Of a stretch of DNA of 33,483 nt, positions 8,965-17,025 are shown in pieces. Position 1 is the stretch's first letter, and the number at the start of each line of letters is the position of its first letter. Under the pieces are notes generated by a model. That model saw only the letters and a program-made list of their open reading frames with translations. It had not been told where the DNA came from and did not search any database. This DNA comes from Prasinococcaceae sp. CCMP 1430 (lineage: Eukaryota > Prasinodermophyta > Palmophyllophyceae > Prasinococcales > Prasinococcaceae), in the NCBI GenBank assembly GCA_013416795.1, contig RQSC01000032.1, positions 209,266 through 242,748 on the forward strand, written 5' to 3'. Both the position numbers and the translations under genes were made by a program.

Positions 8965-9703
8965 ATGGGCCAGACCGTGAGCCAATTGACGCAGTACGAC
9001 ATCGAGGAGCTGCAGTTTGCTTGCAGCAACGCGTTCACGCAGGCGGAGATCTCCTCGCTGTACGCGCGCTTCTGCAAGCTCGACCGAAATCAGAAGGGCT
9101 TCCTCTCGGCGGACGACTTGCTCAAGCTGCCTGAGCTCGCGCTCACCAACCTCAGCACGAGGATTAGGTGCGTGCCACGCCCGCCTGCGCCCCTACCTCG
9201 AGGCGCGAGTGCCACGGCGCCGTGAGGCGAAGAAGCGCTGGCACGACACTCCGCGGCCCGCGCGCACATGAGTTGGCACGCGTAGCCCCGCGTGCTAGGA
9301 CGCCCCCTGTGCTGACGCGGTGCCTGCGTCCGCCTCGGCGACGCGCTCGCGCCCCCCGCACGTGCCCCACAGCCGCGTGTTCGAGAACTGCAACTTCAAG
9401 GAGTTCCTTTGCCTCCTCGCACCACTCTCGCAGCGTAGCACGGCGAGCGACCGCCTCAAGTTCTTCTTTGAGGTCTACGACGTAGATGGCGACGGCCGCG
9501 TTTGTGCGCGTGACCTGTACATCATTCTGCATGAGATGACCGGCGACAATCTCACCGTGGGGCAGACGGAGCGCATTATCGAGGCCGCGCTTGCTGACGC
9601 GGGCGTCGGTGCGGACGGCTCGCTCGGCCTCGACGACTTCGCGCGGATATTCGACGGCCACGACCTCGGCCTCGAGCCGTTGCGGCCGCCGCCCCTCTAT
9701 TGA
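8965..9703 (+). CDS. CHP1/calcineurin-B-like EF-hand protein (2 exons)
   Basis: This is a small myristoylated calcium sensor of the calcineurin B/CHP/CBL group. Exons are 8965..9167 and 9373..9703 (donor GTGCGT, acceptor CCCCACAG, phase ag|c), giving 177 residues. It begins MGQTVSQ, a myristoylation consensus. FTQAEISSLYARFCKLD matches the helix before EF-hand 1 in CHP1. EF1 is a loop DRNQKGFLSADD (residues 40-51). EF2 is missing its loop: RVFENCNFKEF goes almost straight from one helix to the next. EF3 is a canonical DVDGDGRVCARD loop (104-115). EF4 is degenerate (ADAGVGADGSLGLDDF). In animals CHP1 serves Na+/H+ exchangers and other membrane partners; in plants CBLs serve CIPK kinases. The partner here is unknown. 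Confidence 0.85.
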
Positions 9704-9767
9704 AGGCGCTTGCCTCAGCGCAGGAGGCCACGCGCATGCGCAGCCGTTTGTCGAGGCCGCTTATTAA

Positions 9768-9774
9768 TACTGTA
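9768..9774 (+). terminator. TACTGTA element in CHP1-like 3' flank
   Basis: TACTGTA lies 65 nt after the CHP1-like stop. The same heptamer follows uL29m (19018) and, on the minus strand, NiSOD (19080-19086). It contains a TGTA core like known UGUA 3'-end signals. A role in 3'-end formation is inferred only. Confidence 0.3.
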
Positions 9775-9835
9775 TGTTACAAGAGCTCCCAGCCGCGCCG
9801 GCGCGCGACAGAGCCGCTCGCCACGCAGGCCCGAG

Positions 9836-10673
9836 CTAGTGGTGGTAGGGCTCGCCGCGGAGGATGGCGTGCGCCCTGCGCGCGCGCGGCGCGGCGGCGA
9901 CGTCAGTGGCGGTGGGGGCGCCAGCGCGCGCGTGCGCATTCGGGCTGGCGAGAGCGCGATTGTGTGGCGCGGAGCAAACGCGCGCGATGGGAGAGGGATT
10001 GTGTAGCGCTGAGCCGCGCGTACCTGTACAGCGCCTCGACGATGACCAGCCTCGCCACCTCGTGGTTCAGGACGAGGTCGCTCAGCCGCAGCAGCTTGTG
10101 CGCGCGCTTCTGCGCCTCCTCGCCGTGTCCGAACGGCCCGCCGAGCACAAACGCGACGCCTCGCTCGCCTCGATCGCCAGCGTCGGCGATCATGTCAGCG
10201 AGGCCCTCGGACGTCGCGCGCTCGCCCCGCTCGTCGAGCAGGACGACGAAGTAGCCCAGCTGAGCAGCGCAGGAGGGGGGTTAGGTCATTTGTCCGGGGG
10301 GCGGGGGCGGCAGGGCCGCGGGCACGCTCGTCGCGTCAGCTGCGCGGCGCGCAGCGAGGCGTCCGCTGGCTCGCGCTGGCTGGCAGACGCCGCCTGCGGA
10401 TCGGCGGGGCGCGCGGGCACGCACCTCGTCGAGGTGTCGCGCAACCCTGGCCCCCTCCGCCTCGCACGCCGCGTCGACGTCCCCCGCCGCGCCCTTCGGA
10501 TTGGGCTTCACCCTCACCTCCTTGAAGGGCGCGTACCTGTTGAGCCTCGTGGCGTACTCCTCCTCGAGGCCGTCCCGCTTCCACGCGCGCTTGGCGACGC
10601 TGACTAGCACGCACGGCAGCGGGCGGTAGTGTCGCGCCTTGCGCCTCGGCGCTCCGCGCGCCGCGCCGCGCAC
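9836..10673 (-). CDS. rlmH: RlmH-type rRNA methyltransferase, SPOUT fold (3+ exons, start missing)
   Basis: RlmH N3-methylates pseudouridine 1915 of 23S rRNA (E. coli numbering) in helix 69; plants and algae carry an organellar version. Visible exons are up to 10673..10425, 10259..10024 and 9875..9836. Splices are ctcgacgag|GTGCGT to GCTCAG, then tacag|GTACGC to GCGCGCAG; all phases fit. The domain starts at PCVLVSVAKRAWKRDGLEEEY and continues through YFVVLLDERGE, LADMIADAGDRG, FVLGGPFGHG (SAM-binding knot), LVLNHEVARLVIVEALYR and the last exon AHAILRGEPYHH, matching the invariant RlmH C-terminus. The frame stays open upstream of 10673 (a GTG, not a credible start) with no in-frame ATG, so the start and any transit peptide sit in an unidentified 5' exon; an acceptor-like GCTAGCGCAG lies near 10692. 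Confidence 0.88.
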
Positions 10674-11600
10674 CGCTGCGCGCCGCGCCTGCGCTAGCCC
10701 TGACCCCCCCGCCGCCCGCTCGCGGCTCAGGGTGTGGCGTCCCTCGGCCGTCGGCGCCGCCGCCCCCCACCGGCCGCCATGCCCCTGCCACAGAGGCCGA
10801 GCGCCGCGCGGACGGCGTCCCCTCGCTCGCCGCGCCCGGTGCCAGCTCCCTCAGGTGCGAACCCTCTCAACCTGACCCGACCCCAACCCACCCGGGGCAG
10901 GCTCTGCCAGCCGGCGAAGGGACCCGGGGCCCTCCTACCCTCCCCTGGCGTGCCTCGGTCCGTCGGGAGCGCACATACAGTATGCGCCCACAGACGGAGA
11001 GGAGGCTCTCGCCGGCCTCGCCCTCCCCCCTCCCTCGCCCGCAGCCGGGGCCCGGCGCCGCCGCGCCCTCGTCGGCGTCGCACAGTAAGCTTCTTAGTGC
11101 TGCGCGTATGCGCGCGCGCGCCCCGCATGGCAAAAGACCAACACGACTTCGTTCGGCCGGGTGCGCCGTTTTTTTGTGGTTGGCGGCGCGCGTGGCGCGC
11201 GCGCGCGCGCGCGCGCACAGGCGGATCGCACACACCCAAAAACAAACAAGAAAATGCACGCGCGCGCGCGCGGCCGCGCCTTTTTTCTCGCCTGGCGGAA
11301 TCCGTGATGGCGGAAGGCGCGCGACACGCCCAAGAGGCGGAACCCACCAACTGCGCGGACTGAATTGCTGACCTCCGTGGAGGATTCCACGCATTTCGGG
11401 TTCGCTTGCGGAATCCAAGCCTCGCACGTTTTTATTTTTTTATTTATTTTCCGCGGCGGGCCGTGCGGGGCAGATCAGATCCCATCCCCGCGCCGCGGGC
11501 GGTGCGAATTTCCGCGCGCGTTTCGCGCGCGCGCGCGCGCGGGCGAGGCTGGGCGGGCGCAGGGGCGAATTCGCGGAAAGGGGGGAATTCGCGCGGCCGC
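10674..11600. other. Low-complexity stretch without a clear gene
   Basis: It holds (CG)n dinucleotide runs (about 11194-11216, 11256-11270, 11523-11541), short A- and T-rich patches (11168, 11237, 11429-11452) and a small CCTCC-GT-GGAGG palindrome near 11372. The missing 5' exon of rlmH may lie here, but none is convincing. All long open frames are Arg/Ala/Pro-rich shadows. Confidence 0.5.
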
Positions 11601-11839
11601 TTGGGCGCAGCATCGGGACGCAGGCGGATCAGCACGCGGCCGCCGGTCGACAGGTCGAGCACCCAGGTCTCGGCCGGATCGGCGGGGACGACAGCGGGAT
11701 AGATGCTGTTCACATCCGCGGCGCTTACGCCCTTGAGCGGCTCAGCGACCGGCTTGGGGGCTTTGCCGCCGCCCTGGGCGAGGGCAGGGGTGGCAAACAT
11801 CATCAAGGCCGAAGCGGCCAGCGCGGCAACGAAACGCAT
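11601..11839 (-). pseudogene. 5' fragment of bacterial peptidyl-prolyl isomerase gene
   Basis: From ATG 11839 the frame reads MRFVAALAASALMMFATPA, a signal peptide with cleavage after ALA, then a linker and the first strand of a cyclophilin-type domain (WVLDLSTGGRVLIRLRPDAAP). In alphaproteobacterial homologues this continues with NHVARI..; here it changes abruptly after PDAAP at 11600 into unrelated GC-rich sequence, so about 80 codons remain. A Shine-Dalgarno-like GGGGAAG lies just upstream of the ATG. The product would have been a periplasmic proline isomerase. Truncated and presumably non-functional here. Confidence 0.85.
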
Positions 11840-12140
11840 TAACTTCCCCACTCCAAACCCATTCTCGACTGGCCGCTCTAGCCCAATCGCGCGGGCTCAA
11901 CCACTCCCTTTGCGACCGATCGTCGCGATCCGGGTAACCATCTCGTCATTAACCGCGGGTGACACGAACTTGCGGATGTCGCCGCCATAGAGGGCGATCT
12001 CCTTGACCAGCCGGCTGGCGATCGGCTGCAGCGAGACATCGGCCATCAGGAAGACCGTCTCGATCTTGCTGTTCAGCTGCTGGTTCATGCCGGCCATCTG
12101 ATATTCGTATTCGAAGTCGGCGACGGCGCGCAGACCGCGC
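11601..12140 (-). other. Bacterial (Sphingomonadales-like) DNA segment
   Basis: About 540 nt carry the start of one bacterial gene and the end of the preceding one, both minus strand and both cut at the segment edges. The order coaD then peptidyl-prolyl isomerase is, from memory, the arrangement in Sphingomonads. Reading frames are intact and no intron is present. It is either a recent insertion or an assembly/library chimera; see findings. Confidence 0.85.
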
Positions 12141-12142
12141 GT
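11897..12142 (-). pseudogene. coaD: 3' fragment of bacterial coaD (phosphopantetheine adenylyltransferase)
   Basis: CoaD joins ATP and 4'-phosphopantetheine in coenzyme A synthesis. About 81 C-terminal codons remain: [19 protein letters not shown] (the conserved R-G-L-R and E-Y-E motifs of the nucleotidyltransferase fold), [20 protein letters not shown] and GGDIRKFVSP, ending at TGA 11897. This matches alphaproteobacterial CoaD nearly residue for residue. Bacterial similarity ends just before the arginine: residues normally reading (I/V)VRGLRA appear as CTRGLRA, placing the junction at 12140-12142, 15 nt ahead of the NTRC start. The N-terminal half with the HxGH site is absent. Confidence 0.92.
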
Positions 12143-12156
12143 GCAGGCGCGCGGCG

Positions 12157-13680
12157 ATGGCCGCGGATGTCAACGGCGACGCAGCGACTGCGGAGAGGGT
12201 TGAGAACGTGGTCGTCATCGGCTCCGGCCCTGCGGGCTACACGGCAGCCATTTACGCGTCGCGTGCCAACCTCCGCCCGGTCGTCTTCGAGGGGCTCACC
12301 AAGGGCGGCGTGCCCGGCGGCCAGCTCATGACCACCACCGAGGTCGAGAACTTCCCGGGCTTCCCCGATGGCATCACCGGGCCCGACCTGATGGACCGCA
12401 TGCGCGGGCAGGCCGAGCGCTGGGGCTCCGAACTAGTCACCGAGGACGTGGAGGAGGTCGATCTCTCGCAGCGGCCGTTCGTCGTGCGCTCCACGGAGCG
12501 CACCGTGCAGGCGCACTCGCTCATCATCGCCACGGGGGCCACCGCGCGCAGGCTGGGCATTCCCAGCGAGCACGAGTTCTGGACCAGGGGCATCAGCGCG
12601 TGCGCCATCTGCGATGGAGCTGCGCCCATTTTCAAGGGCAAGGAGCTGGCGGTGGTTGGCGGCGGCGACACGGCGCTAGAGGAAGCGCTCTACCTGCTGA
12701 AGTACGCCTCTCGCGTGCATTTGCTCGTGCGCTCCGACCACATGCGCGCCTCCAAGGCCATGATCGCGCGCGTGCACGCCGACCCGCGCGTGGTGGTGCA
12801 CCTCAACACTACGGTTGAGGACGCGTACGGCGGCAAGGCGGGGGGGCTTATGGAGGGGCTGCGTCTCGTCTCCCGAGGCGAGACGAGCGAGGCCGCGATC
12901 AACGGCAGCAACGGCGACGCAGCGAGTGACGAGGAGAGGAAGTGGGACCTGCCCGTGGCCGGGCTGTTCTACGGCATTGGGCACACTCCCAACAGCGACA
13001 TGTTCGTGGGGCAGCTGGATCTTGACGAGGCGGGGTACATGGCTGTGAAGCCTGGCACGCCGCAGACGTCAATGGAGGGTGTGTTCGCGTGCGGCGACCT
13101 GGTCGACACACAGTGGCGCCAGGCGGTGACCGCTGCTGGCAGCGGCTGCTCGGCGGCCATCTCGGCGGAGCGCTACCTGGCCGAGAATGCCCTGCTCTCC
13201 GGGGACGAGGACGACAGTGCGCTCGCCAAGGCCCACGGCGCGCACGCGGAGGACGCGAGCGCGGATGCTGGCGCGAGCGCCAGCGGCGGCGCGACGGACA
13301 GCTCGGACATCGACGTGAACGCGACCAAGCACGCAGGCCAGCGCGCGCTGCGCAAGCTCTACCATGAGAGCGACCGCCTGATCGCCGTGATGTACACTGC
13401 GCCGACGTGCGGGCCGTGCCGCATGCTCAAGCCCATCCTGAACAAGGTCATCAACGAGTACGACGGTGCCATGCACTACGTCGAGATCGACATTGTTGAG
13501 GACGAGGAAATCGCGCAGGCGGCGGGCGTGGTCGGCACGCCCTGCGTGCAGTTCTTCAAGGCCAAGGAGAAGGTCGGCGAGATGAAGGGCGTCAAGCAAA
13601 AGAGGGAGTACAGGGAGCTCATCAATCAGCACGTCAAGGCTGCAGCCACCGAGGCGGAGGTGGTGAAGGTCGAGGCGTGA
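12157..13680 (+). CDS. NTRC: NADPH-thioredoxin reductase C (NTRC)
   Basis: NTRC is a plastid/cyanobacterial fusion of an NADPH-thioredoxin reductase and a thioredoxin; it reduces 2-Cys peroxiredoxins and tetrapyrrole and starch enzymes. The uninterrupted frame encodes 507 residues. Seen: FAD-binding [16 protein letters not shown] (about residue 19), [17 protein letters not shown], redox-active CAIC (Cys149/Cys152), NADPH site [15 protein letters not shown], and the second FAD motif [23 protein letters not shown]. After an Ala/Ser/Asp linker the thioredoxin domain carries [14 protein letters not shown] (Cys418/Cys421) and [10 protein letters not shown]. All catalytic cysteines are intact. No transit peptide is visible after ATG 12157; the frame directly upstream meets bacterial DNA at 12140. 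An acceptor-like GTGCAG ends at 12146, so the leader may lie in an exon displaced or lost at this junction. Confidence 0.95.
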   Translation: MAADVNGDAATAERVENVVVIGSGPAGYTAAIYASRANLRPVVFEGLTKGGVPGGQLMTTTEVENFPGFPDGITGPDLMDRMRGQAERWGSELVTEDVEEVDLSQRPFVVRSTERTVQAHSLIIATGATARRLGIPSEHEFWTRGISACAICDGAAPIFKGKELAVVGGGDTALEEALYLLKYASRVHLLVRSDHMRASKAMIARVHADPRVVVHLNTTVEDAYGGKAGGLMEGLRLVSRGETSEAAINGSNGDAASDEERKWDLPVAGLFYGIGHTPNSDMFVGQLDLDEAGYMAVKPGTPQTSMEGVFACGDLVDTQWRQAVTAAGSGCSAAISAERYLAENALLSGDEDDSALAKAHGAHAEDASADAGASASGGATDSSDIDVNATKHAGQRALRKLYHESDRLIAVMYTAPTCGPCRMLKPILNKVINEYDGAMHYVEIDIVEDEEIAQAAGVVGTPCVQFFKAKEKVGEMKGVKQKREYRELINQHVKAAATEAEVVKVEA

Positions 13681-14261
13681 ACGGAGCGCGCGCCGCAAGG
13701 CGCGAGGGCCTGAGAGCACGCTGGCGGGGCGGGGCAAGCGCGGATGCGCAGGCGGTGTTGCTAGGCGCGCGTGTGTAATGCGAGGCTGAGGCTGAGCGGC
13801 GGCGTTGCGCGCCACCTGTGCGCGTGCTCGCTGCCGTCCCCCGTCTTCCAACCCCAACGCCGACGCAGGCCGTCCAGTGTGCCCGCCTGCTTGTAGTGCG
13901 CACCTTTCGCAGCGAGGAGGAGGCGGTGNNNNNNNNNNNNNNNNNNNNNNNNNNNNNNNNNNNNNNNNNNNNNNNNNNNNNNNNNNNNNNNNNNNNNNNN
14001 NNNNNNNNNNNNNNNNNNNNNNNNNNNNGCGGACGAGAACGAAACGACGGCATGCCGCGCGCGCCCGCCTCCTTAGCCCTCCGCGCGCTCACGAGCGACG
14101 CGCGATCTCCTCCCGCCCGCGCCCGCGCGTCGTCACCACCTGTCGACCCCCACGGAGCGCGGGCGGACGCGGGCGCCACCGACATCCTCCCTCTCCCTCT
14201 CCTTCTCTCCACCCGCCACCCAAAAAGACGCGCTCCGCGCGGCCTCGCTTCCGCGCCGCCT
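13681..14261. other. Intergenic region with assembly gap
   Basis: This is the 3' flank of NTRC and of the COX14-like gene. Exactly 100 Ns at 13929-14028 mark a scaffold join of unknown size. No gene is supported on either side of the gap. Confidence 0.7.
13929..14028. other. Assembly gap (100 N)
   Basis: A run of exactly 100 N, the conventional placeholder for an unsized gap. Continuity between NTRC and the downstream genes rests on scaffolding. Confidence 0.98.
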
Positions 14262-14453
14262 TCACTGCTCCTTGCCCTCGCCCCCGCCCGCGATCGCGGC
14301 CTTGTTTTGCAGGTCCTTCTGCTGGCCCGAGTAGTAGGCGACGCCCGCGCCGACCGACGCGAAGAAGTAGGCGCCCGAGACGAGTGTGAGCGCCGCGAGC
14401 CCGCCCGCGACGGCCCTGTGCGCCGCGTTGACGGCGGAGGCGCCGGCTGACAT
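14262..14453 (-). CDS. Small single-pass membrane protein, COX14-like
   Basis: This 63-residue protein starts MSAGASAVNAAHRAVAGG at ATG 14453. One hydrophobic helix (LAALTLVSGAYFFASVGAG) is followed by VAYYSGQQKDLQNK and a charged tail. Size and layout (short amphipathic start, single helix with aromatic residues, YY then a basic/Gln segment) resemble COX14-type cytochrome oxidase assembly factors, but such proteins are too short for a safe call by eye. It could be another mitochondrial inner-membrane microprotein. The frame continues upstream 34 codons with no better start. Confidence 0.5.
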   Translation of the reverse strand: MSAGASAVNAAHRAVAGGLAALTLVSGAYFFASVGAGVAYYSGQQKDLQNKAAIAGGGEGKEQ

Positions 14454-14774
14454 GTGCGTGCAACGCGCGAACTTCCGCCCCCCCGGCAGTTGCGGGTGGT
14501 GGCGCGCAGTGGCTCGCGGTCTCGTGCGCCGGCCGCCCCCAGTCTCAGCGCGCACGCGCGCGCCGCGCTGTGGCGCGGCGTCGGCGTCGGCATCGGCGTT
14601 CTCGCCCTAGCGGCATGTGCGGGCGGCTTTAGCCTGTGGGATGCGCGCGTGGGCTGCGTAGCAGGCGCGGGCGCGCGCTGCAGGCGGCCCTGTCGGCATC
14701 GATGGCGTTCACGTCAGGGTTTGGAGGTTCGGGTAAAGGGTTTACACATGCGAGGCCGCGCGCGCGCTACTCCT
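14454..14774. other. Intergenic: COX14-like promoter and MINDY 3' flank
   Basis: About 320 nt of GC-rich sequence with no gene visible on either strand; open frames here are extensions or shadows. Confidence 0.5.
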
Positions 14775-16799
14775 CTACACGATGCTCGGCGCTGCGCCCG
14801 ACCACGAGCACTGGGCGCGGGGCCAGCGCGTGCGCAGAACGTCAGAGAGCTGGGAGTGCACCTGCGACAGGGCACCGGTGCCCGGGCTGCTGCCGTCAGC
14901 AGCAGCGCTCGCCTCAGCGGCCGAGCGGCGCAGTGCCTCCTCCAGGTCGGCGTCAGCGGCGGATATCTTGCCGGGCGTGAACTTTGGTGGCACGACCAGC
15001 TCGACGCGGGTCGCCGTCGGCAAAGGCCGCGCGCTCGCCGCCGTTGCACCGCCTGCGGCCACCGCGCCGGCCGGCGCTCTCTTTGCAAGGCCATTGAGGT
15101 GCCACAGCGACAGGCGCAGCTCCCTCTCGGACGACGGGCCCGATCCCGATTCATCGAAGCCAGCCAGCTCCTTGGCGCGCGTCACGAAATCTCCCCAGAG
15201 TACAATGCCGCTCTCGCCAAGCGTCGCCTTGTCAGCGTCAGACATATGAAGCTTTGAATCCTCAAGGATTGCGGGCAGGGCGCTGGGCTCGACAAAGCCG
15301 CCGCCCGCCTGGTCTCTGCTGTCGAACGCTCGCTTGAGCTTGCGCTCGAACTGACCGGCGGCGTCTTGGTCATCACCGCCCTCAACGCCAGCGCCAGCGA
15401 GCGGCATGAGCGAACAGCACACCGAGTAGTGGCTCTCCGAGCCCACCACCCACACGGGCCAGCGCGGGTGCTTCAGGAAGTCCCCCACCGTGCAGTACGA
15501 CAGCGATTCGAGCAACGTGAGGAAACCGACATCCACGTCACCAGCAACCCCGCGCATCTTGAAGCCCCCGCCGACATCTATGTCACCATCGAACACATTT
15601 CCCACGCAGCGTCCCGTCAGCATGAGCCCGACGACCTCCTGCGAGCAGTGGCCAAAGGGCTGCGTCACGAGAGGAGCGCCGGCGCGGACGTCCTCTGGGT
15701 CGCGGTCCGAAGCGCACGCCTCGGCGCCTCCACGGCTCAAGACGACAGAGAGCAGCACGAGCAGCGCGCCGACGCCCGAGCGCAGTGACGGTGCCACCCA
15801 GCGGGCCGCGAGTTGCACGAGCTCCGGCAGGCTGTGCACTTCACGCACAACGACAAGCCGCGCGAGAGCCTCCGGCGAGCTCAGCGCACACGTCGACGCT
15901 GCGGAATCCCACACGGCAAGCTCGTCCTCTGGGCTGCAGGTCACTTCGCCTCGGAGCAGGTGCGCGACGTCCGCGAGCTCGGGCGCCTCAGGGTTGAGCG
16001 CGCAGAGGACGCCACGCTCGGCGCTCCCTGCTCTCCACATGGTATCGGCAAGCGCCCTCGCGAGCGCCACCGCACGCTCGGAGTCCGTGAAGCGGGGGAA
16101 TTCTCCTCCTGTGTGCAACCCAGCCGCTCGCGGGCGCCCGGCTGGGAACATGAGGTGGCGCAGCAGCAGCGCATTGAGCGGCGCGAGCACGCCGCAAGGC
16201 CCACCGTGTTTCTGTAGCAGGCACAGCGACGCGGCCGCAGACGCGTCGTCCTCCCCCCCCGCGGGTCCCGCGAAGCCCACGCCTTGGCAGGACCACGCTG
16301 ACACTATCGATGCGTTGGGCTCGGTGCCGAAGACGAGATTGAAGATCTCGGTAGATGTGCCATGACCAAGCTCGCCAGATCCCGTCGCTCGCGCCAGTGC
16401 TCGTGCGACGAAGCCTGCGTTGGGCGCGCCACCCGTGGGCGCCGGATCCGCAGGAGCTCGTCTAGACTCTGTTGGCGCGGCGGACGCGGGCACCGGCGGT
16501 GACGTATCCATGGCGACAGCTCGAGGCCCCTCCGAATGCAGCTTCTGCGGTCCCACGCGAGGCTGCTCCTCCCGCTGCTCTTGTTGCTGATGTTGTTGTT
16601 GCTGCTGTTGCGGCTGTTGCGGCTGTTGCGGCTGCTGCATCTGGGCCGCCCCCTCGTGGCGCTGCTGCATCGCGCGCATCCTGGCCTCCGCCGCAGCTGC
16701 GCGATGCTCGCGCTGCCGCCTCGCGCGCTCGCGCGCATCGAAGTCGTCGTCGCGCGGCGCACGTCTTCCCGGACTCGCTGGCCACTTCGGCGGCTCCAT
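14775..16799 (-). CDS. MINDY-3/4-family deubiquitinase with UIM
   Basis: MINDY enzymes are cysteine proteases that trim K48-linked ubiquitin chains. The frame encodes 674 residues from ATG 16799 to TAG 14775 without introns. The N-terminal ~100 residues are charged and Gln-rich (PQQPQQPQQQQQQHQQQ), probably disordered. The DUF4205-type catalytic domain starts near residue 150: FGTEPNASIVSAWSCQGVGF, then LLQKHGGPCGVLAPLNALLL with nucleophile Cys202, GHCSQEVVGLMLTGRCVGNVFDG, and WVVGSESHYSV with catalytic His457. An EF-hand-like segment follows (FDSRDQAGGGFVEPSALPAI), as in MINDY-3. Near the C-terminus DADLEEALRRSAAEA fits the ubiquitin-interacting motif. Active site and ubiquitin-binding motif appear intact. 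It is divergent from the DOT1-like gene, with 226 nt between start codons. Confidence 0.88.
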   Translation of the reverse strand: MEPPKWPASPGRRAPRDDDFDARERARRQREHRAAAAEARMRAMQQRHEGAAQMQQPQQPQQPQQQQQQHQQQEQREEQPRVGPQKLHSEGPRAVAMDTSPPVPASAAPTESRRAPADPAPTGGAPNAGFVARALARATGSGELGHGTSTEIFNLVFGTEPNASIVSAWSCQGVGFAGPAGGEDDASAAASLCLLQKHGGPCGVLAPLNALLLRHLMFPAGRPRAAGLHTGGEFPRFTDSERAVALARALADTMWRAGSAERGVLCALNPEAPELADVAHLLRGEVTCSPEDELAVWDSAASTCALSSPEALARLVVVREVHSLPELVQLAARWVAPSLRSGVGALLVLLSVVLSRGGAEACASDRDPEDVRAGAPLVTQPFGHCSQEVVGLMLTGRCVGNVFDGDIDVGGGFKMRGVAGDVDVGFLTLLESLSYCTVGDFLKHPRWPVWVVGSESHYSVCCSLMPLAGAGVEGGDDQDAAGQFERKLKRAFDSRDQAGGGFVEPSALPAILEDSKLHMSDADKATLGESGIVLWGDFVTRAKELAGFDESGSGPSSERELRLSLWHLNGLAKRAPAGAVAAGGATAASARPLPTATRVELVVPPKFTPGKISAADADLEEALRRSAAEASAAADGSSPGTGALSQVHSQLSDVLRTRWPRAQCSWSGAAPSIV

Positions 16800-17025
16800 C
16801 ACGCCCGCGCCTGCGCCCGTGCCGCGCCCCGCCCCGCCACCGCCACGGGGGGGCGCGCTGTATGGCGCTTTCGCCCCGCGGCAGCGAGCGGGCGCGCACG
16901 CGAAAAAGTGGATAAGCGTTGTACGCAGACTGGTGCGGCGTCGCCCGAGTCCCGGGAGATGGCCACACCCGCGCCCGCGCCCGCGCGCTGGCGCTCGTGG
17001 TGGAGCACGCGTCTGCGGAGGCGCA
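16800..17025. promoter_or_regulatory. Putative bidirectional promoter, MINDY / DOT1-like
   Basis: Only 226 nt separate the two start codons, which face away from each other. No TATA box or telo-box is visible; the sequence is GC-rich. Shared promoter use is inferred from spacing. Confidence 0.4.

Noticed and set aside
11190-11545. CRISPR-like or satellite array from repeated CG runs
   Set aside because: Only simple dinucleotide runs are present, with no repeat-spacer structure.
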